Shown here: positions 58,556 through 64,000 of the stretch, one piece after another | Position numbering within the stretch: the stretch's first letter is position 1 | How the letters are laid out: each line of letters opens with the position of its first letter | Origin: Xanthomonas hortorum | Lineage (GTDB): Bacteria; Pseudomonadota; Gammaproteobacteria; Xanthomonadales; Xanthomonadaceae | Direction: 5' to 3' | NCBI RefSeq assembly: GCF_024339125.1 | Contig: NZ_CP101417.1 | Location: 2,429,001 to 2,493,000 of the forward strand | DNA: 64,000 nt | The notes under the pieces: generated by a model | Databases searched by the model: none | What the model was told of the DNA's origin: nothing | The model's input: only the letters and a program-made list of their open reading frames with translations | Translations under genes and position numbers: made by a program

Positions 58556-60226
58556 TCAGCGACTGTCCAGCACCGCCTCGTCCTGCCCGACCGTGGCGGT
58601 AGTGGTCACGCCATTGGCTGAAGTGGAACGACTCGCAAGCTTGTGCATCGCAGGTGCGATCTGCGCGCGGAAGCGCCTGACCACCCATGCCTCGTCCAGC
58701 AGCGCAAACGCAAAGAAGCCCAGCAAGGTACCGGCCACCAGCGTGGGCGCGTGCGCAAACGTGCCGGGCAGCAACAGGCTCAGCCACAAAAAGATATTGG
58801 GCGAGGTCTGCAGCAGATGGATGTCCGAGGCGATGGCCGCACTGATGCGCTTGCCGGTCACCACCTGGTGCGCGTGCAGATACAACGCGCTGCCCACACG
58901 GCATGCCATCAATAGCGTAAACGGCAGCAGCAATGCAGCCCATGCCGGCCAGCCGCCATGCAGCAATGCATCGGCCAGCGCCGCTCCGTCGGCGCGCAGC
59001 GAGACCAGCAAGGCCATCGGCACCATCGTCAATGAGCCAACCCAGCCCCAATTGGTTGCGAGTTTGCCGGCTGCGATCGGGCGCGCACGCCGCCAGACCT
59101 GTGCGAGCAAGGAGGGCAACGCCAAGGCAAGCAACAGCACCACGAAGAAGCGCTCCAGCGCATGCGCGTTGCCCAGTACTTCACGGTGGTCCACATACAA
59201 CACCAATAACAGCACCGGCAGCAGGATCGACAGCACCAGCGTGTAGCGTGCCGCAAAAAAGTAATCGCCACCGCGCGCCAGCGAGAAGGTCGGTACCGAC
59301 AAGGCGGGCGGCACGATCAGCAGCAAGCCGATCACATGGATCCATTCGTTCTGGAAGTGTGTGAGCAGGAACATGGCACACAGCGCACGTGCCACGCTGA
59401 TGATGCTGAGCGCAATATTTTCTGGACCTTGGGTCAGGCGCAGAGCGCCCGGTTCGATACGCAGCGACAGGAAGAAGGCATTCGCTGCCAGCAGCGCGAC
59501 GATGGCGGTGGTGGTGACGACATGCGGAAGACTGACGCCCAGGCACGACAGTGCGAAGCCGCTGATTGCCGCGAGCAACATCCATTGCAATAGGTGGATC
59601 TCGGTCTGCTCGCCCAGATAATTCATGCGCGAGGAGCTGCGCGCGGTCATCTGCTTGAGTTCGTCCCACGACAGCGGGCGCGAATTGGGCAGGCGGAAGT
59701 CGATGTACTCGGCAGGCGGCAGGCCAGAGGCAATCAGCGCGAACACTTCGACGATGTACTTGTGCGCCACCACCAGGACCTGCTTGCCTTGTCGATCCAG
59801 CGGTGCCAGCACGGTGTCGTAGTAGTGCTTGCAACGCGCATACATGTCCATCCAGTGTTCGCCATCGGGTGGCGCTCCATCAGCGTCGTGAAAGCAGGCG
59901 TCGTAGAGACGGTGGCCGATCGACTTCTTGATCAAGGTCTTGTTCTTGCCGGCGAAAATGCCGAAATCGCGCTCCACCAGGGCGGCGCTCGAGCGCACCT
60001 GCGGGTTGCCTTGCGCACCCTCCAAGATGATGGCCGCTGTGGCCTGTGCACGCTCCAATGTGGACACATGCACTTCGTCGAAACGTAATGCGCGCTGGCA
60101 CACGTAGCGTGCTGCCTGCTGTGCCTGGCGGCGGCCGAGCGGCGTGAGCGGTGAGTTCTGCGCACCGGCAAAATAGTTCTGTTCGTTGGCGAGCGACTCA
60201 CCATGGCGCACGAAATAGAGAGGCAT
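58556..60226 (-). CDS. Histidine phosphatase fused to a polytopic membrane domain
   Basis: A 556-residue fusion. Residues 1 to about 200 form a histidine-phosphatase (phosphoglycerate-mutase-like) domain: the RHG motif is R7-H8-G9 in LYFVRHGESLANE, and a second histidine, H155 (VLVVAHKY), fits the active site. Residues from about 210 to the end hold roughly ten hydrophobic helices (for example LLQWMLLAAISGFALSCLG) of a transporter-like domain that was not recognised further. A cytoplasmic phosphatase joined to a permease suggests coupled transport and dephosphorylation or regulation, but this is inference. ATG at 60226 follows GGAGC on the minus strand and begins the RHG domain directly; the frame is open 32 codons further. 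Confidence 0.8.
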   Translation of the reverse strand: MPLYFVRHGESLANEQNYFAGAQNSPLTPLGRRQAQQAARYVCQRALRFDEVHVSTLERAQATAAIILEGAQGNPQVRSSAALVERDFGIFAGKNKTLIKKSIGHRLYDACFHDADGAPPDGEHWMDMYARCKHYYDTVLAPLDRQGKQVLVVAHKYIVEVFALIASGLPPAEYIDFRLPNSRPLSWDELKQMTARSSSRMNYLGEQTEIHLLQWMLLAAISGFALSCLGVSLPHVVTTTAIVALLAANAFFLSLRIEPGALRLTQGPENIALSIISVARALCAMFLLTHFQNEWIHVIGLLLIVPPALSVPTFSLARGGDYFFAARYTLVLSILLPVLLLVLYVDHREVLGNAHALERFFVVLLLALALPSLLAQVWRRARPIAAGKLATNWGWVGSLTMVPMALLVSLRADGAALADALLHGGWPAWAALLLPFTLLMACRVGSALYLHAHQVVTGKRISAAIASDIHLLQTSPNIFLWLSLLLPGTFAHAPTLVAGTLLGFFAFALLDEAWVVRRFRAQIAPAMHKLASRSTSANGVTTTATVGQDEAVLDSR

Positions 60227-60859
60227 CGCATTGCTCCGGTCTGCTGCACGGTTCATCGAGACTGAGGCGTCGCTGCCTGAAGCAAGGCGGCTTCGCCTCA
60301 TCGGGGGATAGCTGCGGCGCATGCGATGCGCTGATCACACTGCATGCGTCGAGTTGCCCCCGTAGGTCCGGCGAACAAGCGGCTTCGTTGCAGGCGCGAG
60401 ATTTCTTTTTTCAATCAATGCGAGTTGAACGCGAGCGCGCGTTGATGGTGCTGCGATATTTCGCTCCCTCTGCGTTGCCGCATCACGTGTGCGAGCGTTA
60501 CCGGAAACATAAAAAAGCTGCGAAAATTATTCGGGAGATAAAAAAATCATTCGCGCGCGATGACGCGCGCAGAGGCACTGTGTCGATCTCAACAAGGCGG
60601 TGTATTGGCAGGTTCACAGGTGCGCTACAAGTCACCTTGTCGTGCGATGAGAACAGTGGCGTGTGGCGTATTCGCCTGGATTGTTTGGCAACTCAACGAC
60701 GCCAAAGACGTGCCCCGCGCGCTGGCAGGGGATGGGGATGACGCGTGCTGTCCAGGCGTGGCCGGCGGATGAAGCAGATGCCCCCGGTAAGCGCGCCGAG
60801 CACCAGGACCACGCGCTGGCCGCTAAACTATGCCCATACCCACCTGCCGACCAATTCCC
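60227..60859. other. Gap with an AT-rich island, no gene seen
   Basis: This 633-bp stretch holds no convincing gene. It contains an AT-rich island (about 60500-60550, with TAAAAAAG and TAAAAAAAT) and, next to it, a CGCGCG-TCAT-CGCGCG hairpin at about 60553-60575. On the minus strand the hairpin is followed by GAATGATTTTTTT, a possible terminator for an unknown minus-strand transcript. Confidence 0.4.
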
Positions 60860-61405
60860 ATGCGCAATCCACTGCAAGAACAACTGCTCAAGGCTGGCCT
60901 GGTCAAGAAGGCCCAGGTGGACAAGGTCGCACGCGAGCAGCTCAAGCAGCGTCACGCCAAGGGCGCAGCGGTGGCGCCGGCAGACGTCGACAAGGTGGAC
61001 ACCGTGCGTCTGCAGGCCGAGCGCGCCGAACGCGATCGCGCGCTCGCCGAGGAGCGCAAGGTGCAACTTCGGCGGCAGGAGGTGCTGGCCCAGGTCCGGC
61101 AGATCGTGGAGACCAGCAAGGTCAAGCGCGAGGGCGAGATCGACTACCGTTTCAACGACGGCAGCGTCATCCGCAGCGTGCTGGTCAACCCCACGCTGCG
61201 CAGCCAGCTGGCCAGTGGCGCACTGGTGATCGCACGCCACGGCGACGGCTTCGAGCTGATTCCACGCGCAGCCGCCGACAAGGTTTACAGCCGCGATGCG
61301 GACACCGTGGTGCTGGACCATGGCCGCGGCAGCGCCCCGGCACCGACAGACAGCGACGATGACTATTACAGCCAGTTCAAGGTGCCGGACGATCTGATCT
61401 GGTGA
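60860..61405 (+). CDS. DUF2058 domain-containing protein (YaiL-like)
   Basis: A 181-residue soluble protein of the DUF2058 family. It starts MRNPLQEQLLKAGLVKKAQ, continues with a charged coiled-coil segment (about residues 45-85, ERDRALAEERKVQLRRQE) and ends with the conserved YYSQFKVPDDLIW. Family members are sometimes annotated as nucleoprotein/polynucleotide-associated enzymes, but the function is not known. The ATG at 60860 gives the family start. Confidence 0.88.
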   Translation: MRNPLQEQLLKAGLVKKAQVDKVAREQLKQRHAKGAAVAPADVDKVDTVRLQAERAERDRALAEERKVQLRRQEVLAQVRQIVETSKVKREGEIDYRFNDGSVIRSVLVNPTLRSQLASGALVIARHGDGFELIPRAAADKVYSRDADTVVLDHGRGSAPAPTDSDDDYYSQFKVPDDLIW

Positions 61406-61463
61406 GTGGCCGCGTGCAAGGCTGCACGCTACCCTGGCGGTCTTTGCCGCCTCCAACACTGCC

Positions 61464-62021
61464 ATGTCGATCGTTCTAACGCCGTTCGCCCGTACCCGCC
61501 TGTTCCCGCGCGGTGGTCGCGGCAACGCCATCCAGGACTGCACACCCGAGCAGTTCATCCAGCGGCTCAATGACGAGACGCCAGTGCGCGTGATCGAAGG
61601 CTATGCGCCGTTCTGCCGGTTGCACGTGCACCGTAACTGGACCTCGACCCGCTGCCTTACCGCGCCGATCACCGGCGACAATCGTCACTTGCTGCGCTCC
61701 GGCTACGAGGCGCGCAGTACGCAGGAATTGCCGGTGCTGGTGCGGTGGTTCGAAGGTGTCGAACCGCCAGTGGCCACGTATCTCTTGCCGATTTTGTATA
61801 GCCGCGATCAGCTGGCGAAAGAAGGCTCGCCGATCGACGCTGACTGGGGTGTAGTCGGTTGCCTCTATACCACCGAGCCGGAGGAAACCCCGATGGCGCC
61901 GATCACGATGTTGCGCAACGCACTGGGGGTGGAAGAAGGCGGCTCCGGCACACCGCTTGATCGTGACGCGTATCGGCGCAGCGTTGCGTTCTGGGAATGC
62001 AATGCGAATTGGCGGCCTTAG
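61464..62021 (+). CDS. DUF3228 family protein
   Basis: A 185-residue protein of the DUF3228 family, recognised by FCRLHVHRNWTSTRCLTAPI near residue 50 and YLLPILYSRDQL and GVVGCLYTTEPEETPMAPIT later. No function is known for the family. No signal peptide or membrane segment is seen. It follows the DUF2058 gene by 58 bp in the same direction. Confidence 0.8.
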   Translation: MSIVLTPFARTRLFPRGGRGNAIQDCTPEQFIQRLNDETPVRVIEGYAPFCRLHVHRNWTSTRCLTAPITGDNRHLLRSGYEARSTQELPVLVRWFEGVEPPVATYLLPILYSRDQLAKEGSPIDADWGVVGCLYTTEPEETPMAPITMLRNALGVEEGGSGTPLDRDAYRRSVAFWECNANWRP

Positions 62022-62232
62022 CAGGCAGATCGCTCGTGTCGTATCGTGCGATTTTCGCGCGGCAGACAAAGGGGCGCTGCTCTTGAACTCAGGCCTGTCG
62101 GCGGCGCGGTGCTGCTTCGCCGCCGCGCGCGTATCCTTTCGCTGAGCGTGAGATGGGGTTGCACTTACGACTGCAGAGCCGAGCTGCGTGTGCTGTTTTC
62201 GGACTCGCCGCAGCTCGACATTCTGGTAACTG

Positions 62233-62826
62233 TCAGAACCGATATTCGGCATTCACCGACGCCATGTCGGTGCTCAAGTCCACTTCGAATTTCTTGGCGT
62301 TGTAATGGTCGTAGTTGGCGCCGATGCTGAAGTGCTCGCCCAGGTTGTAGCCTACGCCGGCGCCTGCATACCACGATAGCTTGTCCAGGTCGTCGCGGTC
62401 CGACACGGTGTCATTGCTCAGGCCCTGGCCCTTCCAGCCATACAGCCCGCCACGCATGCTGGCATACCACTTGTCGCCCAGTGCGAAGCGCTGATTCAAC
62501 CCGACTGTCCAGCCACGCAGCTGGCTTTCGTCTTCGATGACCGCGTCACCGTTGAAGAGATTTTTCGCCTGGATGTTGCCAAGATCGTTATAGCCAGCTT
62601 CCAGACCAATCGATAGCCATGGGAACAGCACGTTCCAGCGATACCCGGCGGAGACGTTGTAGCCGGTATCGCTGCCATCGTAGGTCCCGCTCTTGAGCGA
62701 GGTGCGGCCGACGCCGCCGTTGACGAACCACCCTGATCCGTCGCCGGATGCACCTTGTGCAAAGACATCGGGTGCGGCTGTCAGGACCAGCGCCGAGAGT
62801 GCCAACGTGAGCATGCTTTTTTTCAT
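62233..62826 (-). CDS. Outer-membrane beta-barrel protein
   Basis: A 197-residue exported protein: signal peptide MKKSMLTLALSALVLTAAPD (cut near VFA-QG), then short alternating strands rich in glycine and aromatics (GWFVNGGVGRTSL, YNVSAGYRWNV, SIGLEAGYNDLG) and a C-terminal aromatic end (VNAEYRF). It resembles the eight-stranded OmpA/OmpX-like barrels. The start at 62826 begins the signal peptide and has AAGAGA upstream. Its partner and function are unknown. The 62022-62232 gap before it holds no gene. Confidence 0.8.
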   Translation of the reverse strand: MKKSMLTLALSALVLTAAPDVFAQGASGDGSGWFVNGGVGRTSLKSGTYDGSDTGYNVSAGYRWNVLFPWLSIGLEAGYNDLGNIQAKNLFNGDAVIEDESQLRGWTVGLNQRFALGDKWYASMRGGLYGWKGQGLSNDTVSDRDDLDKLSWYAGAGVGYNLGEHFSIGANYDHYNAKKFEVDLSTDMASVNAEYRF

Positions 62827-63031
62827 GACCGGTTCTCTTGAGAATACGAGTGCGGCAGGGAATAACCAACGCATGCCATCAATGGATGCGAGTGTTACCG
62901 CGCCACGTTAGTCAGCGGAGTTTGGAAAGTTATTAGCCGCAGACGTGTGTGCGCAGCAGCCGACATTCTCAAGCGCACCATTGCGTTGATTGCACCTGGC
63001 GAACTGCCGGCAACCCCGGCGCAGATGCGTG

Positions 63032-63337
63032 CTAGCCGACGCCGAGCACGGGCACGTCGGGGGCGACCCATGCAACAGTAGTGATCGCGCCTTGCACCAG
63101 TCCCTGATCTCTGAGCTGCGCGAAGACGGCCGCGGGCGGCCAACCCGCAGGTGCGTCGGCAAAGAAAATTTGCAGTGATTGCAGCAGGCTGAGGATTTTG
63201 GAAAGTTCTTGAGAGTTCTTGAAGCTCAGACTGATGCCGTCTTGTATCGAATTGCCACGCGTCAGTAATTTCTGGCGCATGGCAACTTCGCAAATGACAT
63301 GGACATGTTGATCCAGCACAGCGGAGACATAGTTCAT
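63032..63337 (-). CDS. Hypothetical protein downstream of the SHOCT gene
   Basis: A 101-residue open frame (starting MNYVSAVLDQHVHVICEVAM) that begins 16 bp after the end of a nonsense-interrupted SHOCT gene on the same strand. It is not a recognised family and no signal peptide is evident. The spacing suggests a small operon. The ribosome-binding site is weak, so the annotation is tentative. The 62827-63031 region shows nothing else. Confidence 0.5.
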   Translation of the reverse strand: MNYVSAVLDQHVHVICEVAMRQKLLTRGNSIQDGISLSFKNSQELSKILSLLQSLQIFFADAPAGWPPAAVFAQLRDQGLVQGAITTVAWVAPDVPVLGVG

Positions 63338-63353
63338 GCGCTGCAGCTGCTGC

Positions 63354-63602
63354 TCAGATTTCGCTCAGGATGTCGGTGCGGCGCTGGTGGTATTCCGCGT
63401 CCGTGATCAACTGCTGCGACCTCAGTGTTTCCAGCTCCAGCAGTCTGGATTGAGCGGTCTTTGGAACTGCCGAACCTGTCGTTGCGATAGTCGATTTGCG
63501 CGACGCGCGCTTTGCGACCCAGACGATCAGACTGATGACAGCGGCGACACTGCAAAAGAAGAAAAGAACGATGATTCAGTGCCAGATGCTAAAGCCGCCC
63601 AT
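63354..63602 (-). pseudogene. SHOCT-domain membrane protein with an in-frame TGA at codon 9
   Basis: The minus-strand frame starts MGGFSIWH, meets TGA (complement 63576-63578), then continues IIVLFFFCSVAAVISLIVWV as a membrane helix. It ends with a SHOCT-like helix pair (LLELETLRSQQLITDAEYHQ, then RRTDILSEI). In similar short membrane proteins the residue after MGGFSIWH is tryptophan, so TGG to TGA is the likely change. The intact gene would encode 82 residues. No in-frame ATG follows soon after the stop, so it is probably inactive. It is too short and too broken to appear as a single open frame. Confidence 0.7.
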
Positions 63603-63872
63603 GTTGTTTCCTTCCGACGATGGGTGTTGCGTAGTGGACGATCAGTCTTGCCGTCACGCCGGTTAATTTGCAAGCCTTGAGCGAGCATCGCATACAGGAA
63701 TAGCTGGCACGCCAGCGGCAAAAACTATCGGAAGATGCTGGATTCTTCCATGGTGTATTGCTCAAGGCGTTACAGCTTGCGATGCACGTCGATGTCGCTA
63801 CGTGGTGCGAAGGCAGATTGATCGCCATGTGGGTCCGCTTCTACGCAGAGCCATCCAGCGTCCCCCAAAGAA

Positions 63873-63896
63873 AACGGGCGCCTTTCGGCGCCCGTT
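63873..63896 (-). terminator. Rho-independent terminator of ahcY
   Basis: AACGGGCGCC pairs with GGCGCCCGTT around a GAAA loop on the minus strand, followed by TTCTTT. It lies 43 bp after the ahcY stop. Confidence 0.85.
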
Positions 63897-63938
63897 CTGC
63901 TCAACCTGTGACATCCGGGCAATCATCAGCCCAGGTGA

Positions 63939-64000
63939 TCAGTAGCGATAATGATCCGGCTTGTACGGGCCAGCCACATCCACGCCGAGATACTCGGCCT
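63939..64000 (-). CDS. ahcY: S-adenosylhomocysteinase, C-terminal end (runs off window)
   Basis: The last 19 codons of a minus-strand gene read AEYLGVDVAGPYKPDHYRY, the conserved C-terminus of S-adenosylhomocysteinase, whose final K and Y residues bind NAD. The enzyme splits S-adenosylhomocysteine to homocysteine and adenosine. The rest lies beyond position 64000. A terminator follows the stop. In related genomes this gene is regulated together with metF. Confidence 0.93.
   Translation of the reverse strand, partial: AEYLGVDVAGPYKPDHYRY

Noticed and set aside
63589-63828. 79-codon minus-strand frame near the right edge
   Set aside because: Cysteine-rich composition without family resemblance, no ribosome-binding site, and it overlaps the start region of the SHOCT pseudogene in another frame.

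Overview
The window is about 64 kb of a GC-rich gammaproteobacterial chromosome, almost certainly Xanthomonas or a close relative. The evidence is a type IV secretion effector with a Xanthomonas XVIPCD tail, an Ax21-family surface protein, a RibBX-type riboflavin protein, a division/cell-wall (dcw) cluster without murD, and many copies of Xanthomonas-type AATCCC intergenic repeats. The species cannot be fixed from the sequence alone. No rRNA, tRNA, CRISPR array, prophage or insertion sequence was seen.

Layout. 1-8.3 kb: the cut end of nrdR, a GNAT acetyltransferase and ribD, then an FMN riboswitch leading ribE-ribBX-ribH-nusB-thiL, with an Ax21-family gene facing away. 8.3-10.9 kb: a 189-bp heptamer array, a secreted S15/CocE-type hydrolase and composite palindromic repeats that also occur at 2.2-2.9 kb. 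11.3-19.4 kb: a complete kdpFABCDE potassium-uptake operon with its own two-component system. 19.5-21.6 kb (minus strand): a type IV secretion effector and its predicted lipoprotein immunity partner. 21.7-25.7 kb (minus strand): a FAD-linked oxidase, a YdjM-like membrane protein, yraN and lpoA. 25.8-27.5 kb: rsmI, the RNase P RNA and a repeat region. 27.5-28.9 kb (minus strand): a ccdAB toxin-antitoxin pair and an NRDE-family gene.

29.2-46.9 kb is the dcw cluster: mraZ-rsmH-ftsL-(small ORF)-ftsI-murE-murF-mraY-ftsW-murG-murC-ddl-ftsQ-ftsA-ftsZ-lpxC. Most genes overlap by ATGA or GTGA, so translation is probably coupled along the chain. murD is missing from its usual place between mraY and ftsW. 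47-51.4 kb: a DciA-like gene divergent from an M23 peptidase, then secA.

51.7-64 kb is housekeeping and hypothetical genes with signs of decay. It holds a VOC protein, a Nudix-ThiE fusion, a nonsense-interrupted ATPase, metF, a quinone oxidoreductase, a Gfo/Idh oxidoreductase, a phosphatase fused to a polytopic membrane domain, DUF2058 and DUF3228 proteins, an outer-membrane barrel, a nonsense-interrupted SHOCT protein and the last codons of ahcY.

Two themes run through the window. First, G-rich/C-rich AATCCC inverted repeats sit at many operon junctions and form the C-terminal tails of KdpC, RsmH, MurG and FtsQ. Second, two genes (nusB and secA) carry their stop codon as the loop of a perfect hairpin. 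Domain assignments come from reading the sequences by eye and were not checked by any search.
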